The notes under the pieces were generated by a model. It saw only the letters and a list, made by a program, of their open reading frames with translations. It ran no database searches and was not told the DNA's origin. Shown in pieces: positions 47,361-61,410 of a stretch of 64,000 bases of DNA (the stretch's first letter is position 1; the number at the start of each line of letters is the position of its first letter). The translations under genes and the position numbers were made by a program. The stretch spans positions 372,001 through 436,000 of the forward strand of contig JAFEKR010000037.1 of assembly GCA_019022495.1 (NCBI GenBank). The letters are read 5' to 3'. This stretch comes from Epichloe hybrida. Taxonomy: Eukaryota; Ascomycota; Sordariomycetes; Hypocreales; Clavicipitaceae.

Positions 47361-48074
47361 GTTATTGCTTTAATAAAATTAGAAGATTACAAAAACAGGA
47401 AAAAAATAGAAGAAAAAGTAGTAAAAGTAGTAAAAGTAGTAATAAGAATAAATTAATAAAGATAAAGAAAGTAATATAAGTTCTAAAAGTAACTAGAAAA
47501 TGATAGGAAAAGTAACAAGGGAATAATAGGAATTACTACTTCCTATTTTTTATAAAAAGAAGGGAAGGAAGTAATCTCTCTCTCTTGCTAATAAGTATAG
47601 GGCGAATAGCACTAAGAGTAAAGGGGGCAAAAAATAAGCTATAGATACTTATACAAATAGATTAAAGGTTTATTAGATAAAGAGAATATTTATAGAGAAG
47701 TTATAGATATATTAGCTAGCTTAGCTAAGGTTATTTAATATTAGGTTTGAAATAAATGCCTTATAGTAATAGATTTAGTTATTTAGTTAGTTTTCTTATA
47801 ATAGATAATAGAATTAATAATTAATAATAATATCCTAGATAGATATAATAAAGTTATATCCCTAAGCCTAAGGGTTAATAAATTAATTCCTTAGAAGCCT
47901 AATAAGCCTATAACTAGGATTCTAGTCTTTTCCTTTAGCATACTTATATAGTTATACCTATTTACTATAATAACTATTATAGCATAACAAGGGGTAGTAG
48001 TAGTAGTGTCTGTAGAAATATCTTTTCTTATAATACCTAGCTTATCTATAGTTATAAAGTTAACTACTAATTAG

Positions 48075-48332
48075 TGTTAGTTATACTAAGGTTTTATATA
48101 GGTAATAAATCCTATATATAATTAAAGATAATAATAGTTAGATAGCTAGCTAGGAAAGAGAGAGAAGAGAGAGAAAGTCTAGATGCTAGAAAAGTAGGAG
48201 AAATCCGTATGTAGGGCATAAAAGGGGGTGGCAAATTAATGCAGCTAATTATATTGCGTGCATCGCGCCAGACCCATAATTGGTCCGGTCTTTGGCTACG
48301 ATTGAACTGATGAAGATCCGAAGGAATTAACA
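48075..48332 (-). repeat. Copia-1 LTR, element D 5' LTR
   Basis: The repeat starts TGTTAGTTATACTAAGG on the plus strand and ends GGAATTAACA. It is followed by the ATATA duplication. Confidence 0.9.
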
Positions 48333-48337
48333 ATATA

Positions 48338-49454
48338 AGTATAATATCTAGGTCCCCCTAGTGCTTACCTTACTAACTTATAGCTAGTAGTACTAGTAAA
48401 ATAAAAATTCCCTATATTTACTATATATAATAGGTTATAATATAGGCTATTATACCTAAAGATAGTAATAGTATAAAGCTATAATATATTATTAAGGGTA
48501 AATCTATCCTAACCTAATATACTAATTCTCTAAGTATAACTTTACTACTATTTTACTATATATTACTCCTAACTTATATAAATAACTTAATAAAATACAC
48601 TTATTATACACATAATAATAAGAACTATACTAGGGTTTATCCTTCCTTTCCTACTACTAATATATATACTAACACACTACTAGTATACTACTTAGTTTAC
48701 CTAGTTATACTATATACTCTTTAAGTATATTAATACTTATAGTAATCCTAATAATAATCCTAATAATAATCTATACTTTCTTAATAATATATATATCTCT
48801 TATTTCTATAACTTAGTTACTACTAATATACTACTAGTATCTAATACGCGTAAAATATAAACTTTATAATATACTCCTAATTACTAAAAATACTAAGAAG
48901 TATAGGTAGGTAAAGTAAGCGTGGCTTATAGTGGAAGTTATATATAAGGCTAATGCTAATAAATAAGTTACTATATTATTACTTAATAATACTATTAATC
49001 TAGAAGTCTAGATTAATATTTCTAATAGTTTGCGTTTTATTATATAAAATCTTTTATTTATATATACTTCCTATACTTTAGCTTATAGCTTTACTAACTT
49101 ACTAGTAGCTTACTACTAATATATTTATGCTTCCTACTTATATTAGGCTACTAGACCTCCCTAGTAAGCTTTATATATATATATAGAGAGAGAGGGACTT
49201 TTCTAATAATAAGGATAAATCCTTTACCCTTATTATTACTAGTAAGACCACTAAGGGCCTAGTAGGTGATATGTTAATAGAGTAATTAGTGCGAAGTAGC
49301 TACGAGTTAGGTTATCTAAGAAATTATCTAGATTTTTTTTATATATTACTACTACTTATCTAAAATCTATTAAATATACCTTTATATCTGTAAACTAGCT
49401 GCTTAGTTACCACTTATAATCCTTAATAATATCTATTATAATAAAATCTCTTTT
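48338..49454. mobile_element. Older host repeat, piece 3
   Basis: This AT-rich DNA is contiguous in origin with 34041-34265 once element D is removed. It contains many short TA-rich and ACTACTAGTA-like motifs and a GA run near 49.18 kb. No protein domain was recognised. Element E interrupts it at 49454/49455. Confidence 0.45.
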
Positions 49455-49710
49455 TGTTAATTCCTTCGGATCTTCATCGGTTCAATCGTGGCCAAAGACC
49501 GGACCAATTATAGGTCTAGCGCAATGCACGCAATATGATTGGCTGCATTAATTCGCTACCCCCTTTTGTGCCCTATATACGGATTTCGCCTACTTTTCTA
49601 GTATCTAGACTTTCCCTCTTTTCTCTCTCTTTCCTAGCTAATTAACTAACTATTATTAACTTTAATTATATAGGATTTATTACCTACGTAAGACCTTAGT
49701 GTAACTAACA
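49455..49710 (+). repeat. Copia-1 LTR, element E 5' LTR
   Basis: The repeat starts TGTTAATTCCTTCGGATC and ends GTGTAACTAACA. It is followed by the same CTAATTAGTAGTTAAC stretch as in element A. Confidence 0.9.
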
Positions 49711-50344
49711 CTAATTAGTAGTTAACTTTATAACTATAGATAAGCTAGGTATTATAAGAAAAGATATTTTTACAGACACTATTACTACTACCTCTTATTA
49801 TACTATAATAGTTATTATAGTAAAGAGGCATAACTATATAAGTATACTAAAGGAAGAGACTAGAATCCTAGTTATAGGCTTATTAGGCTTCTAAGGAATT
49901 AATCTATTAACCCTTAGGCTTAGGGATATAACTTTGTTATATCTATCTAGGATATTGTTATTAATTATTGATTTTATTATCCATTATGAGAAAACTAACT
50001 AAATAACCAAATCTATTACTACGAGGCATTTATTTCGAACCTAACGTTAAATAACCTTAGCTAAGCTAGGTAATATATCTATAACTTCTTTATAAATATT
50101 CCCTTTATCTAATAAACCTTTAATCTATTTGTACAAGCATTTATGGCTTGTTTTTTGCCCCCTTTACTCTTAGTGCTATTTGCCCTATACTTGTTAGTAA
50201 GAAAGAGAGATTACCTCCTTCTCTTCTTTTTATAAAAAATAGGAAGGGTAATTCCTGTTAATTCATTGTTATTTTTCTTGTTGCTTTTACCTACCTTTAG
50301 CACTTCTACCGCTTTCTTTGTCCCTATTAATTTACTCCTATTAC

Positions 50345-53300
50345 TGCTTTTTCCTTTAATAGTTAAAGATAGCAGAGGAATCTGGACCTTCTATAAGAGC
50401 AAAGGCTACTAGTGATAGCAAGGCTCTAACTACCACCCCTGAAAGACCCTGAGAGTATAAGTTACCCTTATGCCTTTAATAGCTTACTTACGAATTCTTA
50501 TATAACTAGAAAGAATCTGTTAAGCTAGATCTAGACACTACTATGTAGCTTAAGCTTAATAACTAAATTATGAGATTTATTAACCTTAGTAAGCATTAAG
50601 GTTAGAGAGATAATAAGCTATAGGAATTATTCTAAGAAGACTTTAAAGGCTAGTCTAAAGATACCTTTAAAAGGGTATCCAAGGATATTATTAAAGAATT
50701 ACGTAATTCTTTACGAGATTATAGTGTCCTTGTTAGGCAAGGCCTAGGATATTTAATCCTAGTATTACTTAAGGAAGTGCTTTATTAAAACTTAATGCCT
50801 CTTTAGTCATAAGAAAGATCACAAGAAAGACTATAATCTTCCAAACCCCTAGAACCTTAATATCAATAGCCCTAATAACCTACCCTAGAAATTAACCTTC
50901 CCTAACCCTAGAGATTGCTTAAACCCTTATAAGAACCCTTGTAACAATCCCTATTATATTAACAGCTCTATCCGGATAATTGTTATTAAGAACAACTAGT
51001 AGACATAACAAATTATGCCTTTATAGCAATTCCCCTCTAAAGATCAGATTACAAAGAAGATCTTAGAGCTTATAAAGATATATAAGGATAGTAACCGCTA
51101 TAGTGGAAAGCTATATAACTTCTTAACACTAAAGATTACGCTCTTTAAAAATAAGTGTAATAGAATTAACCTTCCCTAAACATACTATTAGAAGGCTTTC
51201 CTTATTATATTAATAGGTAATACTAAGTAATACTACCTTAATTACCTCTTTAGAAATAACTATTCCTATAAAGAGATAATTACTTATTTATTAATGCTTT
51301 AAGATAGAAAGTAACTAGTAATTCTATTACTATAAGTAAAGTAGTATAATACTAAAGAGTATAATTAAGAAGAACCCTAACAAAAGTAAGCTTAATTACC
51401 TCTAGATTATATTATTAACCCTTAAGAAAATCTATAGAGGCCTATACCTTACTAAAATAGTAAATACTAAACTCTATAAGCAGGCCTTAAATACTATAGC
51501 TAGTGTGCCTAAATGTTAGATAGTGAAATACATACACTCTGCAAGCTTTAAGAGTCTTGCTAGAGACCTCCGTAAGGTAATTACTATTATAGAATTAAAT
51601 AAGAAGTCCTCCTAATACCTTTAGTACTAATAAGAAGACCCTCTAGAGGCTATATTTACTAATTATTAGTATAGATAATAATCCCGTAGCAGAGGAAGTT
51701 ATTATAAATAAAGCCCTAGGCTAAGCACTAAGCGCTACTTTATATATAGTAAGTGTAGCTACTAGTCCTTTAATTACTTTGCTAAAGAATACTAAAAGGA
51801 AAAGGACTACTAGTAGGCTAGTAAAACATATTATATACCCCCTTTAGAGAAGAGATTCTAGGTATTCCTTGCCTCCTATAAAGGGTAGGATAATAACAAG
51901 CCTAATAAAGGCTTAGGTTAGAATTAGGAATTATATCTTTTAGCCTGTATAAAAGCTAAAGATAATAATAATAATATGAAGGAGCTACTATTAATAGCAT
52001 ACCTAAGTATTATATAATTCTTCTACTCTAGATTATAGACTAACTATAACGCTACTAATATTAATATTCTTATAACCCTTAATAATCAAGCCTTCTAACA
52101 CATATTCCTTAGGTAGGAGCTCTATAAGCTATAAGAGTGTAATAAAGGCTTAATTTACTATATTTCTAAAGAATACTATTCTAAAGAGGTCTTTAGAGGG
52201 ATTATACCTAACACTAGCGCTATAGGAAAGTTAACTATAGGAGAGGTATAAGTAAAGGCTCTACTAAGATTAATGCCTTTATTAAAGGTAACCCCTTATA
52301 AACCCTAAATTATTATATTTAGCGCTGGATTAGTAGTTACGAGAGGAATTATTTATATGCCTATAGAACTTAGAGAGCTTAAATTCTATATACTTAATAT
52401 AGCTACCCCCTTCCTCTTCTTAATTACCAATATAAATAAGATACAAGTTAAGATTAATAACCTTACTAATGTGCTTATCTAAGGTAATAAAACTATACCT
52501 ATTATGTAATAATAGGGATACCCTTAGTGGTTACTAGAAGCAAGAGAGATAGTTACCTTCTACCTTTTAGAAGGAGATATCTGTTAATTATATTATTAAC
52601 TTAGTTACCCTTCTATTTAATAACTTATAAAGATCCTTTACTAAGCTAGCTATAAAGTTAAACACTAGGTAATTAAGGAATTAACTAAAGTCTGCTACTA
52701 TTACTAGATATATAGAAAGGCCCCTAGTTAATTCAAGTTTATAATTAAAGATAACTACGAATTTAACTATAAGATTATTATTAATATCGTGCAGATTAAT
52801 AGCTAACTAGTGCTTTATATTATTAATTTAGTAATATTATTCTAGGTAGCTTAATTCCTTAATCTAAAGAAGCAGAAGGCTTAAGATATCTAGGATGCAA
52901 TCCGCGAATATTAGATTAACACTTATCTTAGACCCCTAGAATAGATTATACACAATGCTAGTAATAACTTCGCTTCCGCTAAGTTTAAGCACTATGCTTA
53001 ATTAATGTTAATTAAGACTAATAAGATACTAATTAAAGCCTATAATAGTATTAGAAAGGTTAAGAGATATTATAGACCTTTACGCTAAGCTTATAATATT
53101 ATTATAGACTTAATTAGAATAGAACTTACGCTAGAATAATATCTCTAAATAGCTATTAAGGTAATTAATAACTTTACAGGCCTAAATAGTATTATCCTAA
53201 CCCTACTAGTCTTTAGAGGTTACCTATAGATAATAAATAAGTTACTACCTAGCGTCTCTATTATTTAATATGCTAAAGTAATTCATAAAGCCACTAATAA

Positions 53301-55640
53301 AGTCCGCTACTATCTAGCTTTATAGCAAGTCTATAATACCCTTAAAGCCTAGAATAGCCCTAATATAGCGCCTATATATTAGCTACCCTTATAGGCTAAT
53401 ATATATATATAAAGAGAGAAGGGTAGCTAGTATAGCCCTTATAAGCTACTTACTACTAATAGAGAGACCTATATAGTTAATATACCCTATAGCTTAGTAA
53501 AGTTCCGCTCTATAGTAGTAAAGCCTTATTATAAAGACCTATATACTATAAAGGGGCTAGAGTAGTAGGAGATAAAGCCTTATAATTCACTAGAGTAATA
53601 GCTAAGTAATATAAAGAAAGAAGAAGCTATATAACTAACTACTACTAATAAAAGAGATTCTCTAATAAAAGATAGTAAAGAGCTATAGACACTAGCTAAG
53701 AGAAAGTAAGGGAGACTAAGAAAGGCCCTTATAGTATAATTTATAAGTATAGGAGAGTCTAATAAAGAGGCTTATAAAGCCTAAAAGGCCCTAAGGGGAA
53801 GCTATTAAGTTAAAGACTTATTACTATGCCCTAAAGGAATAAAAGTAAGGAAAAGAAAACCTTATAGCCCTAAGAAGGATATTAGCTTAGTTTAGCTCTA
53901 TATACTTATAAATAAAGATTAAGAGAAGGCCTTTATTTAAGAGATTATAACTAGAGGGATACTAAGCATAGTATTCCTTATAGTAAAGGAAGAGGCTAAT
54001 TAGAACCTTACCCTTTAGCTCCGCTAAGAAGGAAAGATTATAACTCTAGGAAAACCCTTTAAGTAATTTAATTAAGCTAAGATTAACGCTTTATAAGCTT
54101 ATAATATGTTTAAATTCGTTAAGTTTAACCTAGCAAAGCATAGAGGTTATAGAATCTTTAATTCTCGTATAGTTAGAGAAATTAAAGGCAAAGGAACGGA
54201 CTCACCGTACAAGAAATCTCGCCTCGTTGTATAAGGCTATAATAATAAAGGAAAGGAATTTATCCTAACGCAATCGCTAACAATTTAACAAGTAAGCTAA
54301 TAACTTATTATAGCTATCGCTCTATTATTAAGAAAAAGAGGTATCTACCTTTAGATTCGTAATATTACACAAGCCTACACTTAATCACATATAATGCTAA
54401 TAAGGCTAATTATTATAAGACTACTAAAGCAAATTACATATCTCTTTCTAGAAGGGACTGTAATTAAATTAATTAGACCTCTTTATAGGATTACAGAGGC
54501 TAGAACTTACTAGTAAGCAACGTACTTCTATTACCATAGGGATAACCTTAATATAATAACTTTAACCTATAATCCCTGCTTATTAATCATAGCCCTAAAT
54601 AATAAGAACCTCTTTAGTATTATTAGAATGCAAACCAATAATATATTAGGCCTAAGTAACGATAACTTCTTCTAAAAAGAAGAGAAAGAGCTCTAGAAGG
54701 CTAATTTCATAGCCAAAGAAAAGCAACAATTAACCACTAAGAATCCCCTTATCTTCAATAGGTATATCTTAACCCAAAACACTGATAATTTATTAATCTT
54801 AACCTAGAAGGGCTAAAGTCAGAAGATTAAGGAAGTTAATCCTTAATCCCTAATAGTAAAGTAAGACTATATAGAATAATAAGCCTAAGGAAGCTACATT
54901 ATAACTATATATTAACTAGAAGCTTTCTATAACCTATTAATTATAGCTTAACACTAAGAACCCTCTAGGGAAGATATTATATACCTTAATAAACGCCTTA
55001 AGTAGCAGATTAAGAATTAATAACGCGGACTATAATACATCCTTTTAGTTCTTAAAGAGGTAAAGCTCTTTATATTTGTAAATAGATTGCTTACTAATAA
55101 TAAGGATTTAAGCTTATAGATTAAGTACATGATTGTGATTAGCAACAAGATAATACAAGATAATAATACCTTTATTATAAAAGGTAATATTATTACATAT
55201 AGCTTAACAAAGAGCAAGAGAGTCACTTATAGCACGCTTACCTCTAAGTTATATAGTATAGTTTAAGGCGTAGATATTACCTACGCGATTTCCATAACTC
55301 TACATTAGATTATAGATTAATTAAAGATACCTCGAATTCCTACGATTCTCTGTACTAATTCTTTTTTATTATATAAATATCTTATAAAGCTAGGAACCAC
55401 AAAGGAGAAGAGACTAATGATTAATATTATAGCTCTTTATTAATTATATAAAAGGCATAAGATCTACGAAGTTAGATGGATTAATAGCAACAATAATCTA
55501 GCGGATGCGATAATAAAAGCATTACTAAATTTATCACTTTCCTCTTTAATTAATTTAAATAAATTAATAATTCGTGTTAAAGGATAGGTAAAGAGACCTA
55601 TAATATTAGGAGATAGGAGCTTAGGCAAGGACTAACGGAT
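50345..55640 (+). pseudogene. Degraded Copia gag-pol of element E
   Basis: Gag runs to about 52.3 kb with a zinc-knuckle remnant near 51735-51780, integrase at about 52.6-53.25 kb, reverse transcriptase at about 54.1-54.95 kb and RNase H at about 55.05-55.63 kb. The order and frames match element A. TAG/TAA stops are dense. Confidence 0.72.
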
Positions 55641-55782
55641 TAATTTAATTAACTAATACTATAATAGCTAATTAAAGCAGTGGATTCCTATTAAGGGATT
55701 TACTAGTATATACTTTCCTTTAATCTAATTTTTATCATGTTTTTAAGCTCTTTAGCTATAAAGGAAAAAGAGAGACTGCTAG

Positions 55783-56038
55783 TGTTAATTCCTTTAGATT
55801 TTTATTAGTTTAATTATAGCTAAAGACTAGACTAATTATGGGTCCGGCGCGATGCACGTGATATAATTAGCTGTATTAATTCGCTACCCCCTTTTATGCC
55901 TTACATACGGATTTCGCTTACTTTTCTAGCATCTAGACTTTCCCTCTCTTCTCCCTCTTTCCTAGCTAATTAACTAACTATCATTGACTTCAATTATACG
56001 GGATTTATTACCTGCGCAGGACCTTGGTGCAACTAACA
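55783..56038 (+). repeat. Copia-1 LTR, element E 3' LTR
   Basis: The repeat starts TGTTAATTCCTTTAG and ends GGTGCAACTAACA. It pairs with 49455-49710. Confidence 0.9.
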
Positions 56039-56072
56039 CTTTTCTTTACCTAAGAATTCTCTAAAGTATTAT

Positions 56073-56368
56073 TGTTAGTATCTACAGGATACCATTGACC
56101 TACGCGTAGGGTTTTCGGGGTGGACTAAAGTGCATATAATTATTATATATTCTAGTCTATTAAAGTAAGCAAAAGAGAGATTAAATAGAAGCAAAGAGAG
56201 TGCGCTATTTATTATAGGAAAAAGGGCCTTAATTAGGGTTATTAGCGAAGAGGCTATATATACTAACCCTAATTGCGGCGCAGTTAGGCTAGATATATAA
56301 GTCCGTAATATAATGCGCTTACCTAATTAGAGGCGCGCACCCTTATTAATATTATGCTTGTTCTAACA
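56073..56368 (-). repeat. LTR of element G
   Basis: On the plus strand it runs from TGTTAGTATCTACAGGATAC to GCTTGTTCTAACA, with TG..CA ends. It is GC-richer than the interior, including CCTACGCGTAGG near 56098 and GTTTTCGGGGTGGAC. Confidence 0.7.
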
Positions 56369-59300
56369 CTAGAAACTCTCTCTTTTTAATATAATTATTA
56401 ATGCATAATATTAATAAGAGAAGTAAATAGGAATTAAGGAATAAATAAGATTAAATAATTATGAATAATATTATAAGAAAAGGGCAAGGGGAAGGGGTAT
56501 AATAAATAACAAAATCTAATCTATAAGCTTATATAAGGATAAGTAAGCCTAATTCTTAATACCTTTAATCTTATTAGATTAATATAAACGTTATAATTAC
56601 GTAACCCACCCTTCTATCCTAATAGTCACCTTATTACTTGTAATAAACCTCTTAAATACCTTATTTAGCAATGCCTTTATAAATGCATTAGCAAGGTTAT
56701 TATTCCTATTAATCTATCTAATCTTGTAAATCTCTTATTGCTTGTATGATTAATAAAGGGCTATAATATTAATTATAAGACGCTTCTCCTTTGTGGTACT
56801 AAGCTTAATAAGGTATTTATACAAAGAGTATAAATTAGTATAAATAATAATAGGAATCATAGGGAGGTTTAATTAATAAGTGATTAACCTAAGCATTGTT
56901 AAGACTACGTAAGCTATATTAGCACTAGTAACTATGCTATAGATCTTAGAGGTAAGCATACTTCTTATGACTCTCTTGCTCTTAGTAAAGCTGTAGTATA
57001 TAATATTACCTTGGATTATAAAGGTGCTTTTCTCTTAGACTTTACTAGCTAGGATAAGTATGTAGCCTAGCTAGGAAGTAAGGTCCTAGTTATTAGCAAA
57101 TAATCTATTTATAAATGCAAAAAGCTTTACCTTTTTAAGATTAAATAGTATAAACCTTAATCCTTAGCTTAGATTATTAATTTACTATTAAATCTATTAG
57201 TTTAGGCTCTTTATATCTTAAGGTAATGGCTCTTAGTGTTATGTAGTAATAGAGAGGTTAAAGTAGGCTTTAGGTTAGTAAATTAAGGTAATATACGCGC
57301 CTTAAGCTTGTTATTCTATATATACTTGTTTTAAATTAGTTAGTAGGATTAACTAAAGCTTTTTACTCTAGCCCTTCTGCCTTAGTATAATTATATTATT
57401 TTTAAGAGTAATAATGCTACTATTAAAGGTTAGTAGGTTCCTTATAGAAAGGACTTACTTTAGTTTAGTAATAAAAGAAGTAGCTTTTAATTAATCTTTC
57501 TCTTGTTAAGAGAACTTATAGTTAGATAATCTAATTATATTATTAGTCTATATCCCTATATACGTAAAGGTTAGGTTTTCCTTTGTTATTATAAGCAGGC
57601 ATGGGTTAAACGTAGAGGTTATTATCTAGAGCATTTCTCTATAGTAATAATAATATATTACCTACTAGTAGGTGCTAGCTTCTATAATACTATATAAAGG
57701 CTTAATTACTTATATTATTATACCTATAAGGTATAGGTAATGGATTTAGATAGGGATTTAGGCTAGGATTATATAACTAAGAAGTGTTTGTGCTTACACA
57801 TAAGCCTATGTGATGTTACGAAGCTAGAGGATAAGGCCTAGTAATAATAACGCAGGTACTATTACAAGGATTAATTGCTAGCTAGCTTGCTAGATTATCA
57901 GGGCTTATGTGAGAATTACTAGCTTTTCCTTATTGCCATAACCTTAGATTATAAGCCTTAACTTCTTATATAGATTTGTTATCTTGCCCTTTACCTTATT
58001 AATAATATAGGAATTAAAAATTTAAACTTTACTATGCTCTTTTTTATTATACTTAATAAATTTAAACACGCCTTGTTTAATTAGAGAATTAATCTTAGCT
58101 TTAGTAAATAGCTTAAAGGGTCTGCTAGGGGTTTTAATGATTTCTTTCTTATGTAATTAGATTATAAGCTTAAGGTTAGAGCTTTCCTTAGCTAATAGAA
58201 AGATATTAGTCTTGTCTTTTATTTAATCTATGTAATTAATATTAGACATAATAATAGGGGGGTTCTTCTAAGGTCTTCTAAGTCCTTACCTTAGGGGATT
58301 AGTAGGAGGGGTAGCTATAGGCTATAGGGAGGTGTCTTAGTTATTTACGCTCTTAGGAGGTCTTTCTTTATTAGGATCTTTATAAAAAGGCCTAATAGAT
58401 ATTAATCTAAAGGCCTTAGGGCCTTAAGGGAGCTTAAGAGTGTAAGTCTTACTCTTTATAGCTAATAGCTTATAGGGGCTTGCCTATCCTTTGCCTTTAT
58501 GCTATACGCGTATAAGTAATCCTAGTAGGAGGTTAATGGTTATAGAGGTGTTAGGACTGTTTCTTATAGTAAGGGTATTGCTAACTTTCCACTAGGTATA
58601 AATATACTTAACTTCCTTTATTACTAGTTAGATTATAAGGGCTTACTATGTGATATCTAGTGATAGAGGTAATTCCTTAACTATATAAGGATATGCGCTA
58701 AAAATAAGGACTATTAGCATAAGACTATTTAATTCTATAGTGTTATTTACTGCTTTAACTGCTATTTGTAATGCTATAGGCTCCGGCGTTATTAGGCATT
58801 CCTGTTAGATGATATTATAGGCTCTTTAGAGCGGCCTGTGATATTGCTTAACCTTACTAATACTATAGTAAGCCTTAATAGGGATATCTTTAATCTTAAT
58901 TGCTATTAATAATATAAGCTGCTTAAATTCCTTACCTCTAAAGGTTATTCTAGTATCTATAATAATTAAATCTAGGGGGCCTAGATAGATATTAATCTAG
59001 TAAAGATAGAGTGCTTCTTATATAGTCTTTATAAAGATATCTTTAATAAATCTAGCTGTATTAAAGGATATAGCTATATTAATAACTTATAAAATAGGGT
59101 AGTTACTATTAAGATATATAATATCTATAATGATTTCGTAATTATAAGCATATTTATCCTAAAGAGTGAATTTAAACTAATATAGGCTATCCGCGTGTAA
59201 TTAGCACTACTAGTAAACCTTAGTTAGTTTCTTAATAGCTTTAAACTTAACCTTATGCCCTAATTTACGTAGTAAATCATAAAGATATTAAACTAAAGGG

Positions 59301-61410
59301 TATCTAAAGCGTTAATATAATTAGCAGAGCTTAATCTCTATGAGATAACTTTAAGTAATACTTTCTTCTTTATTAAGAAGTATCTATATATGCCCCTATT
59401 TACGCATAATAGGAACCTTAATATTCCCTTGCTATAAAACGTTTTCTAATGTGTGGAAATTAATCTTTAGGTAGGTTATATTATTAAGATATAAGAGAAA
59501 GGGAGTATTTATAGGGATTACCTAAAAGAGAATAATTCTAAATAAAGTTAGCACTTTAATTATACTAAGTGCCTTAATTAGTTCTCCGGGGCTGAATTTA
59601 ATCTTTATCTTCCTAGTATCTGACTTATTAAGCGTAATAGTTAGTATTATACTTTATAAAGCTAAGAATTAAGGGTAGCTTACTAATAAACATCCTATAG
59701 TACCTATATTAGCTATAATGCCTTTAAAGGTTTTAGATAAATATTATTCTTTAAGTGTAAATATACTTAGTACCTTATCTAGTTCCTAAAGATTAAATAA
59801 ATCCTTCTTAACTAAAGCATAAGTTATTACTCTACTAGCGAGAATCCTAGTAGTTACATAGCTATTGTAGGTAGTCCTATGTGTGAAGAAGCTTATAGGC
59901 ACTTAGCTATTACTATCTTCTTTACTAAAACCAAGTTCTATTAGGTATTAGTTAATATTATTATCCTTAGCTAATTTAGGATTATTATTGCCTTTATACT
60001 ATATTAGGAATATATTATATAAAGAAGCTATTAAGTCTATGTAAGAGTAATTCTTAAATTATTAGAATGCCTTCTTCTAGTCCTTATCTAAGTGTTTAGT
60101 TAACTAATAACCTTCTTTACTATATATATAACACTTCTTTAAGTGTTAAGGCTTGCTCTTTAATAAAGATTAACTATACTAGGCTTCCTTACCTTTTCTA
60201 TTATACTTATAGTTAGTCTAAAAGTGTTCCTTAGTGCTAGCTTCTGTAGGGAACTACTACTAATTAATTAAAGCTTTAGATTTACTAATTAATATTCTTA
60301 TTCGTTTGTAAAAGCGTTAGAGGTTAATAGGAGAATTAATAATGCAGGCCTTACATTCTAGGATTCCTTTGTAAGTATTTAGAATCTAACTGCGAAGGTC
60401 TAATTCTAACTAGGATCTATAAGGATTTGCCCTTTAGAGATTTAAAAGCTTTGTTATAAGGTCTTTAAAGCACTTAATCTTTAATTTACTAGGGTTTTGT
60501 TAGATAATTATAAGTAGTTATAATCTTCCCTATAATAGATAGTTCTTTTAATATGTATTATTTATCTTAAACTTCTACCTAATCCTATAGATAAGAGTTA
60601 GGAGATCTTAGGGGTCTCCTTAGCCTAAAAGGTTCTCTAAGAAGTACTATAGAGGTCTTCCTTTTAGTATAAACTTAAAACCATAGCCTAACTATTCTTA
60701 TGTAATTCCTAGTATCTTATACTTTCTTTAATAAGTTAAGAGCTTAATATTAAGAATATTATACTTCTTAGTACTATACTTAATGCTCTTATTACTATAG
60801 AATTTATTAAGATTAAGTAGTTACTTTAATAAGGGTTAGCCTATCTCCTAAGGGGGAATAGGAATAATTAAATCTTATAGAAAAGGTACTATAGTCCTAG
60901 ATTACGGAGGGGGATTATAGTGCCTTATTATAGGAGGGGAAATAAGGGGGGTCTAGGGTTATAGTTAAGGGCTTATAATAAGGGGATTACCTTTACTATT
61001 ACGCCTTTACCTTATACTTAGTATACTTAGGGATTAGTGTAATAAAATCTAGGAATAGAATAGGAGTAATTATAGTGGTTAAGGGGATTAGGGATAATAT
61101 AAAGTAATTAGTTACTTTAGTTAATCTCTAAAAGAAGGGATACTAATAGGAAGGAGGTCTTTATAAAAGTCCTTCTCCGCTATTTGCCTCTTAAAGGGGG
61201 AATACTTCCTAGTAACTTCCTGTATTTCTTTTTCTTTCTAGTTATAGAATCTATTATAGTTAATAATATCTTTAAGTAAGACTACTATCTTATAGTAACT
61301 CTATAGGTTTATATAAATACTACTAAAGAAAAGAAAGTCTTAAAGACTCTTTATAGCTTTAGGATTTACTACTTAGAATATTTCTTATTTCTATTCTTTA
61401 AAGTTATTAC
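56073..61410 (-). mobile_element. Copia-family element G, minus strand, right end cut by element H
   Basis: This is a second Copia-type family. A 296-base LTR (56073-56368) is followed by a minus-strand interior. The RNase H-like end near 56.65-56.85 kb resembles that of Copia-1 (the KGEKRLIINIIALY equivalent), and reverse transcriptase, integrase and gag regions follow toward 61.2 kb. All are stop-rich. The interior stops at 61410 where the H-family LTR begins. The partner LTR is not in the window and would lie beyond element H if G is complete. Confidence 0.7.

Larger units (their letters stand above)
34266..48332 (-). mobile_element. Copia-1 element D, interrupted by element C
   Basis: This minus-strand element has LTRs at 34266-34523 and 48075-48332. 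Its own sequence is 34266-34601 plus 41374-48332. The target duplication is ATATA (34261-34265 and 48333-48337). Element C sits at ACACT. A solo-LTR-like element is inserted at 42701-43225. The interior is degraded Copia gag-pol with RIP stops. Confidence 0.88.
49455..56038 (+). mobile_element. Copia-1 element E
   Basis: This plus-strand element of 6.58 kb has LTRs at 49455-49710 and 55783-56038 and target duplication CTTTT (49450-49454 and 56039-56043). A purine-rich tract (about 55760-55776) precedes the 3' LTR. Compared with element A, a stretch around the expected gag start (about 50.27-50.35 kb) is shortened and rearranged. No insertion interrupts it. Confidence 0.9.
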
